Source of the DNA: Planctomycetaceae bacterium
GTDB lineage: Bacteria; Planctomycetota; Planctomycetia; Planctomycetales; Planctomycetaceae
Length of the DNA stretch: 64,000 nucleotides
Direction of reading: 5' to 3'
Assembly: GCA_041398785.1 (NCBI GenBank)
Contig: JAWKUA010000006.1
Span: forward strand, 186,001-250,000
The notes under the pieces: model-generated
Databases searched by the model: none
Seen by the model: only the letters and a program-made list of their open reading frames with translations
Told to the model about the DNA's origin: nothing
Position numbers and translations under genes: made by a program
In this document: positions 44,101 to 52,499 of the stretch, piece after piece
Layout of the letters: every line of letters begins with the position of its first letter
Position numbering within the stretch: the stretch's first letter is position 1

Positions 44101-44405
44101 TCGACGCCACGTCGGAGTTCCACGATTCGAAAGTGATCTTTGTGGCGGTGAACCTGCAGGAAGAATCCAATCGCATTCGCGAGTTCCTGGAAAAGCAGAA
44201 TCTGTCGCCGGTTGTGGCGCTGGATCGCGGGTCCGTGGTGGCTCAACAGTTCGGAGTCAGCGGGATCCCGCACTCGGTGATTCTCGGACCGGGAAACGTT
44301 GTGGAGTACGTTCACGTCGGCTATCGCGAAGGCATCGCAGCGGAAGTCAAGGATACGATCCAGAAGATTCTGGACGGTCGATGGGAACGACCAGCGAAGG
44401 AATGA
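41112..44405 (+). CDS. Very large secreted protein with C-terminal thioredoxin-like (TlpA) domain
   Basis: About 1097 residues from ATG 41112 (MHRHVPALLLLLWFLTVPASA-V signal peptide). The first ~830 residues are beta-rich with recurring units such as VLRNGDVLSGTLTAVSD, VHLPDGTIQYGRLSGVSDDG, VWEDGSIVSGKISEI and LIAPNGDLLRGRLVAVSD, a repeating strand-turn-strand pattern with laminin-G-like stretches between. After an acidic linker, residues ~950-1090 are a thioredoxin/AhpC-type domain with VADFELPTLDGETFRL, the redox motif WCGPC and SGIPHSVILGPG (cis-Pro). Such fusions probably act in periplasmic thiol chemistry. Third gene in line after the DUF4175-like gene and the cyclase-fold gene, after a gap of ~220 bases. 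Confidence 0.9.
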   Translation: MHRHVPALLLLLWFLTVPASAVDKPILFWASGDSLEGQLLSADSKSLTWQTPLFADPLNIRLPVLAAIRFPDDESQPIDDLFRIVLRNGDVLSGTLTAVSDTAFGFESRRHGQFRLHRDQIRNLRRINTPGLFYLGPQGLDGWTRPGSTDSPENWREELGGHLATSKSEAAIFRALKLPETCEIEVVLQSTGQPSFMMAFNTDETNSLRLETWANVLVVLSGLEFNEIDTLTDEQRKVHLHLFLDRRAGTLSVYRDNGQKLAQMQGSPERSPETGLLFRNGDGNLTLTHLRVSQWDGNPPQELKAGESRVHLPDGTIQYGRLSGVSDDGSRLKFAAGDDVTELAISELSTIIVNDDPEIVPGQSAARVVWEDGSIVSGKISEIRGNMISVSTDYSDTPITSAMNGVRRISLPATEMPSDEPDQLFFDGGALKGNLIVQDGQESPIRWKPLGGINASALAGGGDARFLRGAAATEITFDQQSFPDVIYLVNDDVLPCRLESSSEDSVTISTPLSEVRQIAAEHVKAVELLSGGRSGQTGFDTDGWKRINGSAKITKDTIEFATTGGVGHPSVLSGDTVQFRLKWNSEQISTLSLMLFADRLGMNTETATSIGLVCAGDQLQISDGKRNADPQMAFMMMQGVAQGGNSISVKDQTANIVLTIVSGELHIAVDGTEVRSVKLNPDGIGQSGMLIQAQAIGGPARVRGFQGRVGSSGGGMEISNFRVGSRAGASIRAFINDEVRELTLTVPRFRRNDPPTHVLIAPNGDLLRGRLVAVSDSEITFESRLEQFRFERNRVAAIIWLGPLPESTDTAGSDDHDDAANAAIADAGPANERAGDPDETGFVEVTDAPADNPRKDADQRPALPGGIQAILDGGFNLTMTPAIAVDGKLIGHSPELGQCTVPASAISELFVGHPESRQKIVTYTRWVPKRGLEPDWDIPDAGAAQVSPLIGQEVADFELPTLDGETFRLSDHADKVIVLDFWATWCGPCVMALPQYVDATSEFHDSKVIFVAVNLQEESNRIREFLEKQNLSPVVALDRGSVVAQQFGVSGIPHSVILGPGNVVEYVHVGYREGIAAEVKDTIQKILDGRWERPAKE

Positions 44406-44531
44406 CGTCCCCGCGTCATTGACCGCAACATCGGTGCTGCCAGGCAGGCCGAGAATTCTGACCGATCGTTTCAAAGTCTTGACCGAATTCGCACGGACGG
44501 CCCGAAACGCATCGCCCTGCCCCGGAGGCGG

Positions 44532-45380
44532 CTATTCGGTGGTCGTCCCCATCCACGCGATAACGGCCGGCACGACAGCAGCCGCGCACACGGCCAGTGG
44601 CAGCCCGATCCTCAGCGCCGCGGCCTTCGCTGCCGTCAGTTGCGACAGGGGACGGACCGCCGCGATCCACAACGCCAGCGGGGCCAGCGGTGGCAGAACG
44701 TAGCAGAACCAGGGAACTTCGCTGAATGATCCGATTCGCCCGATCAGCAGAATGCCGGACAGAAGAATCGTGTACGGAAGCACAATTCCGGACAGGACTG
44801 TCTGCCTGCGGCCTGAAAAACAAACCAGAGACATTCCTGCCAGTGCTCCGGTGCCACAGCCTGCCGTTTGGCAGAATCGCAGACTGCCGCATAACAGCAG
44901 GATGATCGCAGCGCACGCGGCAACGCCGGTCAGAGCTGCCGGGAACGCCCAATCCGTCAACCGTTCCTCCAGTGGTTCCAGGCACAGAATCATCGGGACC
45001 AGCATGACGTGCCACGCCATGACGAACGCACGTTCGGTCGTTTCCAGACGTCCCCAATTCGGCACCAGCAACCACGCGGAAAGCGCGGCGACGACCAGGA
45101 CTATCGCCCCGCGAACTTTCAGACTTCGCCACGGCGTCAAAGTCCCTGCAGTTGCAAGAACAACCATTGCCGGAAGCCAGTCACGCGCCGATTTGGGTTT
45201 GACCGGCCCGAGTTCCAGCAGCCAGTAGCCAACAAGAAACCCGGTAACCAGCGCCAGGGGAGACGGCAATCGGCGCGCGGCATGGAACGGCAGCGCTGTT
45301 CGCAGCAGAAGAAATACGGCAGCGGCAGCGACGGCCGGCAGCAGGAACCCGTGCGTCAGATCTTTCAGATCGAATGGCAC
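44532..45380 (-). CDS. Polytopic membrane protein of unknown function
   Basis: 282 residues with about eight hydrophobic segments (LLPAVAAAAVFLLLRTAL; LPSPLALVTGFLVGYWLLEL; GAIVLVVAALSAWLLV; VLSGIVLPYTILLSGILLIG; VLPPLAPLALWIAAVRPL; IGLPLAVCAAAVVPAVIAW). No catalytic motif or family signature that I recognise. It follows the YceI gene by four bases on the same strand, so the two are almost certainly co-transcribed. Transport or a membrane-scaffold role is possible but not supported. Confidence 0.8.
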   Translation of the reverse strand: MPFDLKDLTHGFLLPAVAAAAVFLLLRTALPFHAARRLPSPLALVTGFLVGYWLLELGPVKPKSARDWLPAMVVLATAGTLTPWRSLKVRGAIVLVVAALSAWLLVPNWGRLETTERAFVMAWHVMLVPMILCLEPLEERLTDWAFPAALTGVAACAAIILLLCGSLRFCQTAGCGTGALAGMSLVCFSGRRQTVLSGIVLPYTILLSGILLIGRIGSFSEVPWFCYVLPPLAPLALWIAAVRPLSQLTAAKAAALRIGLPLAVCAAAVVPAVIAWMGTTTE

Positions 45381-45384
45381 GTGG

Positions 45385-46062
45385 TTACTTGCCGATGCTG
45401 ATCATCAGAGTAACGTCCTTCTCGACTTTGGAAGGATCGTAATCCATTCCAAACTCCGTTCGATCGATCACGAATTCGGCGTTCAGCGTCAGTCCATCCG
45501 TTGTCGAGATGGTGGCGGGAATAGAAACCTCTCCGGAGTTTCCCAGCAGCGTCAGTTCTCCCCTGATCGTGACGGTGTCGCCGTCACCCGGTTCAACGGA
45601 CGCGGACTTGAAGGACGCCGTCGGGTGTTCGACAACGTCAAAGAAATCAGCACTCTTGAGATGGTTGTCCAGCATCGCATTTCCGGTGGCGAGAGATTCC
45701 GTTTCGATGTCGACAGACACGGACTGCAGCTTGCCGTCACTGACACTGGCCGTGCCCTGAAATGCGCCGAAGTGGCCGCGGCGAGCATTCGGATCAGGCT
45801 TCTCATCCACAACGTGCGTCCCGATGAACTCAATCTTTGTGTTCTCCGGCGTCAGTGCCATCGCGGAGCCTTCCGAGGCGCCGGTGCCCGGTTCCGGAGT
45901 CGGTTGTTCGGTCCCCAGAGATTCCGCCGGAGCACCAAGGTCCGAACTCGGAGCACCACTGACGGCGGTGGTGCCCCCGGTTCCGGTCGATTCGGTTTCC
46001 GTCTCAGCGCAACCGGCAAGAATAAGTACCAGACCGGGCAACAGCATGAAGTGTGATTTCAT
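45385..46062 (-). CDS. YceI-family lipoprotein
   Basis: About 225 residues from ATG 46062: MKSHFMLLPGLVLILAGC is a lipoprotein signal with Cys18. A Thr/Ser/Pro-rich linker follows to ~75, then the YceI lipocalin-like barrel: ENTKIEFIGTHV, GHFGAFQGTASVSDGKLQSVSVDIETESLATGNAMLDNHLKSADFFDVVEHPTASFKSASV, TIRGELTLLGNSGEVSIPATI and FVIDRTEFGMDYDPSKVEKDVTLMISI. Members bind polyisoprenoid-like lipids. The barrel is complete. Next gene is the polytopic membrane protein four bases downstream. Confidence 0.95.
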   Translation of the reverse strand: MKSHFMLLPGLVLILAGCAETETESTGTGGTTAVSGAPSSDLGAPAESLGTEQPTPEPGTGASEGSAMALTPENTKIEFIGTHVVDEKPDPNARRGHFGAFQGTASVSDGKLQSVSVDIETESLATGNAMLDNHLKSADFFDVVEHPTASFKSASVEPGDGDTVTIRGELTLLGNSGEVSIPATISTTDGLTLNAEFVIDRTEFGMDYDPSKVEKDVTLMISIGK

Positions 46063-46349
46063 CAACCGGGAATCCTTAAAAGTGCAACGCTGACAAAAGG
46101 AAAAGAACTCACGGCATTCCGCAAGTTGTTTGCCGCGAAAATCGTCTGACCGTCCGCAACGCTTGTGGAAAGCCGCCTGTGACATGCCAACTCGGCGTCT
46201 TCTGCTGGTTCATCACAGACCACAACGGCCCGCGGCGCCGCAGTATAACGGCTCTGCTGTCGTGCGACACGCAAGCTGACTTCTGAGCTGACAACCGGCA
46301 GGATTCTTCCCGGCGCGCGCATCCGCTATCCTGCCGCTGCGTCCACCGG

Positions 46350-48278
46350 GTGACCGAACAGAGACAGGGGCAGGCAGTGGAAAACAGAACCTCAGACGCG
46401 GCAGTGCAGTGCGAACTGCAGTTCCGCAAGGGCTGTGATGCGGCGTTCGTGAAGGCCGCCGAAGACTCGGCCGATCGAGAACTCCGGAAGGCGTGGCGGA
46501 AGATGACCGCCCGGGCTCGAAGAAAGTTCAATCGTCGATTCGCCGGCGATTCGTGTGTGACGCTGTGGTCTGCGGAATCGATGGTCCGGTCATCGGCGGA
46601 CCGGGAGCTAGCGGCAACAATCGAAGCGTGGCAGCGATCGCCGCGGCCGGGAAAGTCGCGTCGATCGGTCAAAGCCGCCCAGGAAGCCACCGCCGAAATC
46701 GCGGAGCTGCTGGCGTCGGCCGTTCAGCAGGAGCCGACTGCGTACTCGATACTGACGGCCGCGGAAATGCTGCTGCGTCAGCCCGAAGCGTTTTCCCCGG
46801 AGGCGTTCGCAGCGCTGTGGAGACTGCTGGCGGCCACCGATACGTCCCAGTGGAATCACGTCGCGCTGCCCGGCGAACCGGAAACCAGCGACGCCGTCGC
46901 GCGCACGGTAACGAATGGCGAACTCCCGTTTGTGCTCGGCCTGCTGATGTCTCCGCTGAAACAGGCAAAACTGTGGCTGCAGCAGGGTCGCGAGTCACTG
47001 CAGCGGACGCTCAGCGACGCGACGGAAACCGACGGAATGCTGCATGCATCCATCACCGGGCACATCGGTGAATGGTTCGCCCCGCTGGTCCGAGCGTCTG
47101 CGTGGGCGGATTCGTTTGGAGTCACGTGGTGCGGAAAACGTGATGCCAGGCGATGGAAGGACACCATTCGACATGCTTCGCTGCTGGCCGCATCCGGAGG
47201 AATCATCACCGAACTGGCTGAAGCCACAACCGCCCGTGATTCGACAGCGGCCGGTGATTCGGAAGTGACTGTGTGCATTTTGGAGCACGCCGCGGCACTT
47301 TCGGAACTCGGCACGACGTCACCGGCAGCGATGCTGCTGGCTGCGTCGGCGAAACCGTCTTCGGCGAAGTCGCGGCACACGCGAAAGGATCGCGGAAGAG
47401 CCGGAAGAAAGAATTCGTCGAAAGCGAACAGTAATCAGTCAGACTGGGCAGCGCTGGCCGTGCTTCGATCGGGCATGCACATCGACGACGACCTTGCGGT
47501 GCTGTCATGGGATCAGACCGTTCCGAAACTATCGCTGTCTGCGCTGGGCATCCCGTTTCTCGCCGGCCCGTGGAGTTACAGCATGAATTTGGGGACACAA
47601 GCACCTGAAGTCGCGGCGGAGTGGGCCTGTTCCTGCTGGTTTCAGGACAGGGACGTTGCGTTTGTGGAACTCACCTGCGACATCACGAACGGTATGCAGG
47701 CCGTCAGGCACGTGATGCTGTCAAAGCAGGAACACTTCGCCATCGTCTGCGAAAGTGTCAGTTGCCCGGATCCGTCGATGGAATTTCGCTTCGAAAGCCG
47801 GATGCGATTGCCGCCTGATCGGACGGTCGAATCGGACCCGGTAACTCGGGAACTGCTGCTGCACGGCGACGGGGTCACCATCCGGGCGGTTCCGGCATGG
47901 CTGGATGACGACCGCGTCTTCAGCGCACCGGGAGAGTTCGTTCAGGACAACGATGATCTCGTACTGACTGCCGAAGGCGCGGGCGGCGTCACTCTGCCCG
48001 TAGTGTTTGACTGGCATCCAAAAAGAAGGATCCGCGAAGCCGACTGGAATCGTCTGACAGTAACGGAAAATCGGGTTCCTCAATCCGCTCAGCAGGCGGC
48101 TGGCTTTCGGGTCCGCATCGGCCGGCTGCAGCTTCTGCTGTACCGCAGCCTTCGCGCCGGCGAAACACTGCGCGCGGTGCTGGGACATCACACGAATAAC
48201 GAAACCGTGTACGGACATGTCCGTAATTCCGGAGAAATTGACATGCTGGTGCTCGTTGACGGAGAAGCGGAAGAGTAA
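46350..48278 (+). CDS. Unknown 642-residue protein, no signal peptide
   Basis: The frame starts with GTG at 46350; no ATG occurs nearby. It is hydrophilic, with an Ala/Arg/Glu-rich N-terminal helical half (~1-330), a Ser/Lys-rich linker (~325-375) and a C-terminal half with beta strands and conserved-looking aromatic segments (AWSYSMNL-like WSYSMNLGTQ, WACSCWFQDRDVAFVELTCDI, FDWHPKRRIREADWNRLTV). The C-terminal half recalls heparinase II/III-like or other beta-sandwich domains, but I cannot identify it. It has natural composition and the right codon bias, so it is a real gene. It is followed ~200 bases later by a PQQ-propeller gene. Confidence 0.8.
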   Translation: MTEQRQGQAVENRTSDAAVQCELQFRKGCDAAFVKAAEDSADRELRKAWRKMTARARRKFNRRFAGDSCVTLWSAESMVRSSADRELAATIEAWQRSPRPGKSRRSVKAAQEATAEIAELLASAVQQEPTAYSILTAAEMLLRQPEAFSPEAFAALWRLLAATDTSQWNHVALPGEPETSDAVARTVTNGELPFVLGLLMSPLKQAKLWLQQGRESLQRTLSDATETDGMLHASITGHIGEWFAPLVRASAWADSFGVTWCGKRDARRWKDTIRHASLLAASGGIITELAEATTARDSTAAGDSEVTVCILEHAAALSELGTTSPAAMLLAASAKPSSAKSRHTRKDRGRAGRKNSSKANSNQSDWAALAVLRSGMHIDDDLAVLSWDQTVPKLSLSALGIPFLAGPWSYSMNLGTQAPEVAAEWACSCWFQDRDVAFVELTCDITNGMQAVRHVMLSKQEHFAIVCESVSCPDPSMEFRFESRMRLPPDRTVESDPVTRELLLHGDGVTIRAVPAWLDDDRVFSAPGEFVQDNDDLVLTAEGAGGVTLPVVFDWHPKRRIREADWNRLTVTENRVPQSAQQAAGFRVRIGRLQLLLYRSLRAGETLRAVLGHHTNNETVYGHVRNSGEIDMLVLVDGEAEE

Positions 48279-48479
48279 CCGCAGACAAATCACGGCGGCG
48301 TGGCGGACGAACGGAACCGCGGTCGGTGGTTGTTCAATCGATGTTGCACGACGCCGGCTCTTTGGGAAGATCCGGTCATGCACCGGTGTCGACGACACTT
48401 CGACGAACGCGAACAACGCCGAACAGCGTTCCGCCAGGATGGGCACCACCTTCAACCGAAAGACAACGGACTGACAACC

Positions 48480-49772
48480 ATGTGGAACAAACACATTCGA
48501 ATCACGGCGGCATTGTTTGCACTCATGGCAGGCAAAACCGGCTTATTCGCGGACGACTGGCCGCAGTGGGGCGGGCCTCAGCGCGACTGTGTCTGGCGCG
48601 AGGACGGAATCGTCGATCAGTTTTCCACCGACGGGCTGCTTCCTCGCGTCTGGTCGGCAACGATTGGCGAAGGGTACTCCGGCCCGGCGGTTGCGGAAGG
48701 CCGTGTTTATCTGACCGACCGCATCGCCGATCAGCAAAACGAACGGATCCTGTGCTTCGATGCCGAATCCGGCGATCTGATCTGGAAGCACGAACATCCG
48801 GCTCGGTACACGATCAGCTATCCGGCCGGTCCGCGAGCGACTCCCGTCGTCGACAACGGCCGGGTCTATACCATCGGAGCCGTCGGGCACATGTTCTGCT
48901 TTGACGCCGCAACCGGAAAGATCTTCTGGAAGAAGGAATTCCAGGAAGACTTTGGCACGGAGCTTCCGACATGGGGCATGGCCGCGTCACCGCTGGTTGA
49001 CGGCGACAAACTCATCACCCTTGTCGGAGGCCGGGACGGCGCGCTGGTGGTGTGTTTCGACAAGAACACCGGCGACGAAATCTGGCGGTCTCTGGACGAC
49101 CCCGCCATCGGCTACAGTCCGCCGGTGATCTATGAATTGTACAACCGGCGGCAGTTGATCATCTGGCATCCGTCGGCCGTGTCGTCTCTGGATCCGGAAA
49201 CGGGCAAAATCCTCTGGGAGCACCCCTGGGAAATCAAAGCCGGCCTGACGGCTCCGATGGTGCGGCAGTCCGGCAACAGACTGTTTCTGACGGCGTTCTA
49301 CAACGGACCGCTGATGCTGGAAGTAACGGCGGATGGTGCCAGCGTCGTATGGGAAGGCAGCAGCGACAGCGAACTGGAAGATCAGACCGACGGACTGCAT
49401 TCGATTATTCCGACACCGTGGGTCGATGCGGAAAACATCTTCGGCGTGTGCAGCTACGGTGAACTGCGAGGGCTGGACGCCGAAACCGGTGAACGGCTCT
49501 GGATGACTCGCGAGGCAACCGGCCAGGGTCGCTGGTGGAACGCATTTCTGATTCGTCACAACGATCGGTTCTTGATTCACAACGAACAGGGCGACCTGAT
49601 CATCGCGAACCTGACCGGTGACGGCTACAGGGAACTCAGTCGAGCGAAGCTGATCGAACCGACTCGCGAAGTGCAGCGACGCATGACGATCTGGTCGCAT
49701 CCAGCATTCGCGATGAAAAGCGTGTTTGCACGCAATGACCGGGAGCTGGTGCGGGTGAATCTGGCGAAGTGA
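48480..49772 (+). CDS. Secreted PQQ-like beta-propeller protein
   Basis: About 430 residues from ATG 48480: MWNKHIRITAALFALMAGKTGLFA-D signal peptide, then DDWPQWGGPQRDCVW, the usual start of planctomycetal PQQ-propeller proteins. Repeats such as ILCFDAESGDLIWKHE, MFCFDAATGKIFWKKEF, LVVCFDKNTGDEIWRSL, VSSLDPETGKILWEHPW and LRGLDAETGERLWMTRE form the blades (Gly-x-x-x-W motif each). No cofactor-ligand motif of a quinoprotein dehydrogenase is seen, so a binding role is more likely. The frame is open upstream of the ATG but without a signal peptide. The dgt gene follows closely. Confidence 0.93.
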   Translation: MWNKHIRITAALFALMAGKTGLFADDWPQWGGPQRDCVWREDGIVDQFSTDGLLPRVWSATIGEGYSGPAVAEGRVYLTDRIADQQNERILCFDAESGDLIWKHEHPARYTISYPAGPRATPVVDNGRVYTIGAVGHMFCFDAATGKIFWKKEFQEDFGTELPTWGMAASPLVDGDKLITLVGGRDGALVVCFDKNTGDEIWRSLDDPAIGYSPPVIYELYNRRQLIIWHPSAVSSLDPETGKILWEHPWEIKAGLTAPMVRQSGNRLFLTAFYNGPLMLEVTADGASVVWEGSSDSELEDQTDGLHSIIPTPWVDAENIFGVCSYGELRGLDAETGERLWMTREATGQGRWWNAFLIRHNDRFLIHNEQGDLIIANLTGDGYRELSRAKLIEPTREVQRRMTIWSHPAFAMKSVFARNDRELVRVNLAK

Positions 49773-49809
49773 AATTTGCCCGCTTTCTCCGCCTGGGAAA
49801 CAGTCCGGT

Positions 49810-51114
49810 ATGCCAGGTTCTGCGACGTGGAAGCCATTGCTTTCTGACCACCGCATCGGCGCTGCGCGCCGTGCAGGGGAAAATCCAGGAGAAGTTTCCC
49901 GGTCCGAGTTTCACAGGGATTACGACCGCATCATCTTCAGCAGCGCGTTTCGTCGGTTAAGCGATAAGACGCAGGTGGTCCCGTTTCCAAAGTCCGACTA
50001 CACACGGCAGCGGCTGACGCACAGTCTGGAAGTGTCCTGCGTCGGACGTTCGCTGGCGACGATGATCTACGACAGTGTTCGGAAGGAAATCGGAACACTG
50101 GTGACTCAGGGAGACTTCGAGGCGATCGTTGCCGCCGCGTGTCTGGCTCACGACATCGGCAACCCTCCGTTCGGTCACTTCGGAGAACGGGCCATCCAGG
50201 ACTGGGCGACAAGCCGCCTCAGCCATCCGATCTTCCGCGACCTTTCCGTCGCGGAACGTGCCGACCTGACGCGGTTTGAAGGGAACGCTCAGAGCTTTCG
50301 CGTGCTCTGCCGGCTGCAGATGTCCGAACGTCGCGGAGGCATGCGGCTGACCGCAGCGACTCTGGGAGCGCTCGTCAAATATCCGCGAGGCAGTGTTGTC
50401 GAAGGGAACTCGCGGTATCGCAAACACGGATACTTCCAGGACGATGCGGAGCTGTTTCACGAAGTGTTCCAGGGGATCGGCCGGACTGAGCTGATTTCCG
50501 GCGAGTACGCTCGCCACCCGCTGGCCCTGTTGTCAGAAGCGGCCGACGACATCTGCTACGCCATCGTTGATCTGGAAGACGGCTGCCGCGCCGGGCTGGT
50601 GCCTCTGGCCCGCGGACTGGAAATCCTGGAAGGAATCAAGTCGGGTTCCACGGGAGGCAGCAGGATGCCCGACGCGGAACGACTGTCGATGGGCCGCGCT
50701 TTGGCGATCAACGAACTCGTACAACAGTGCGCGAGCGAATTCGGCAGTCACAGCGAATCCATCCTGTGCGGCGATTACACCGCATCGCTGATCGATCGCT
50801 GTCCCGCCGAAGCGGCTTACCACGAAGCCCGGCGAGTCTCCGTCGACCACATCTTTTCCAGCGAACGGGTGCTGGAACTGGAGTCCGCGGGTTATCGCGC
50901 GATTCAGGGCCTGCTGGACATTCTGCTGTCGGCCGCGGCGACGGATACTCCGGATTCGTTCGGACGGCACGTTCGCAGACTGACTCACCTGCGAACCGGC
51001 GACGGCATGACCGCATATCAGCGGCTGCTGAGCTGCACGGACTTTGTCAGCGGGATGACTGATCGCCACTGCGTGGAACTGTTCCGAACGCTGTCCGGTC
51101 ACGCCGCGTGGTGA
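49810..51114 (+). CDS. dgt: dGTPase / HD-domain dNTP triphosphohydrolase
   Basis: 434 residues. Hydrolyses dNTPs (family type dGTP) to nucleoside plus triphosphate. The start block FHRDYDRIIFSSAFRRLSDKTQVVPFPKSDYTRQRLTHSLEV includes the first metal His (RLTHS). The HD pair is ACLAHDIGNPPFGHFGE, and the later YAIVDLEDG carries the remaining metal Asp. Order and spacing match Dgt proteins. The ATG at 49810 lies 37 bases after the propeller stop. Substrate specificity (dGTP or several dNTPs) cannot be decided from sequence. Confidence 0.93.
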   Translation: MPGSATWKPLLSDHRIGAARRAGENPGEVSRSEFHRDYDRIIFSSAFRRLSDKTQVVPFPKSDYTRQRLTHSLEVSCVGRSLATMIYDSVRKEIGTLVTQGDFEAIVAAACLAHDIGNPPFGHFGERAIQDWATSRLSHPIFRDLSVAERADLTRFEGNAQSFRVLCRLQMSERRGGMRLTAATLGALVKYPRGSVVEGNSRYRKHGYFQDDAELFHEVFQGIGRTELISGEYARHPLALLSEAADDICYAIVDLEDGCRAGLVPLARGLEILEGIKSGSTGGSRMPDAERLSMGRALAINELVQQCASEFGSHSESILCGDYTASLIDRCPAEAAYHEARRVSVDHIFSSERVLELESAGYRAIQGLLDILLSAAATDTPDSFGRHVRRLTHLRTGDGMTAYQRLLSCTDFVSGMTDRHCVELFRTLSGHAAW

Positions 51115-51155
51115 CCGCCAGCTGCGTCGGGAAAGCCGCACAGGGACGCGTGACG

Positions 51156-52499
51156 TTACGGTTCCGATATCGCGGCGCCGCGCTGCTTCATGCTGTCTTC
51201 CAGCACCTGAACGATTTCCGGGTGAGCCGGTTCGCCGTGGTAATGCGACCAGCGTGCCAGGTCGACCGCAAGGTTTCCGGTGATTGGATCCGCGATCGTC
51301 GGATCAGCGCCGTGGGCAAGCAGCAGATTCACAAGTTCCAGGTCTCGCTGCCGCGCGGCGCGAAGCAGTAGAGGTCCGCCGGTTGGCAGCAGGCCGTTCA
51401 CATCGGCTCCCCCTTCGATCAGGGCTTCGATAACGCCGGCACGATCAGGGCCGGACGCCCACGGCAGGGCCGCCAGTCCGGATTCGTCCGGCTCATTCGG
51501 ATCAAGCCCGTGACTGAGCAGCAGGCGGACCATTTCCGCGTCGCCGTGGCTGGCCGCGATGTTCATCAGCGAACATTCGGGCACCGCGGCCGAATCGGAC
51601 AGCGCTCCGGCATCGATAAGCCACATCGCGATCTCACGCCGGCCGCGAACCAGCGCTTCGCACAGCAGCGATGTCCCGGTACGGTTGCCGCCGGGAGCAT
51701 CTTCGGCCGTGGAAGTCAGCAGCGACGGATCGTCCTGAATCATCCGCCTGACGTCGTCGATGCGGTTCAGTGCGATGGCCGCGGTCACCGTGTATGTCAC
51801 GCCGTGTTCGATCAGGACATCAGCCACTTCACCGTTGCTGTAGCCCAGAGCTTCCATAAGCGTTTCGCCGTCGTCGCTTTGTGAAACGACAGCTCCGTGC
51901 CGCAGCAGCATGCGAGTCATTTCGGCCTCGGTGGAAATCTGGTCCGCCGCCTGGACGGTCACGGACAGAGAATCCCCGATGTCCGCCCCGGCTTCGATCA
52001 GAGCCTCGGCGGATTGAACATCACCTTTTCGAATCGCAACTTCCAGCGGCGGGACTCCCCGGTTGCCGGCCGAATTCGGATCCGCGCCGTACTGCACCAA
52101 CAGGCCAACGCAGGACGGCTGACCGCTGCTGACGGCGGTAAACAGCGGCCCGTTGGTTCCGGAACCCAGCGGGTCGACGCCCGCGTCCAGCAGCAGTTCC
52201 ACAACCTGCTCGTGACCGGACTCAATCGCAACGGAGATCGCGCGCTGTCCCTGTTTGTCGGCCGCATTGCAGTCGGCACCGTCTGCAAGAGCGGACTGTG
52301 CCGCCTGGACGTCTCCCGACCGGCAGCATCGAAGAAGTGTCTCGGTCGCACGATCCGCCAGCCAGGACTGATACGCCGGGAGGAATCCGCTGATCAAAAT
52401 CACAACGGCAGCCAGCACCAGCACCGCAACGGTCGTGACGCTCTGAATCGACACACGGGACGTCGGCGCCGAGTCGGTCTGAGCGGCACTTTCGCTCAC
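51156..52499 (-). CDS. Membrane-anchored ankyrin-repeat protein
   Basis: 447 residues: one N-terminal helix (TVAVLVLAAVVILISGFLPAY), then about ten ankyrin repeats with the usual D/N-x-G-x-T/P-ALxxAxxxGHxxVVxxLLxxGA pattern (for example RAISVAIESGHEQVVELLLDAGVDP, LNIAASHGDAEMVRLLLSHGLDPNEPDESGLAALPWA, LLLRAARQRDLELVNLLLAHGADP). The repeats face the periplasm or exterior if the helix is an anchor. Its start overlaps the stop of the DUF1501 gene by four bases (ATGA), indicating translational coupling, so the two products likely act together. The binding partner is unknown. Confidence 0.93.
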   Translation of the reverse strand: MSESAAQTDSAPTSRVSIQSVTTVAVLVLAAVVILISGFLPAYQSWLADRATETLLRCCRSGDVQAAQSALADGADCNAADKQGQRAISVAIESGHEQVVELLLDAGVDPLGSGTNGPLFTAVSSGQPSCVGLLVQYGADPNSAGNRGVPPLEVAIRKGDVQSAEALIEAGADIGDSLSVTVQAADQISTEAEMTRMLLRHGAVVSQSDDGETLMEALGYSNGEVADVLIEHGVTYTVTAAIALNRIDDVRRMIQDDPSLLTSTAEDAPGGNRTGTSLLCEALVRGRREIAMWLIDAGALSDSAAVPECSLMNIAASHGDAEMVRLLLSHGLDPNEPDESGLAALPWASGPDRAGVIEALIEGGADVNGLLPTGGPLLLRAARQRDLELVNLLLAHGADPTIADPITGNLAVDLARWSHYHGEPAHPEIVQVLEDSMKQRGAAISEP

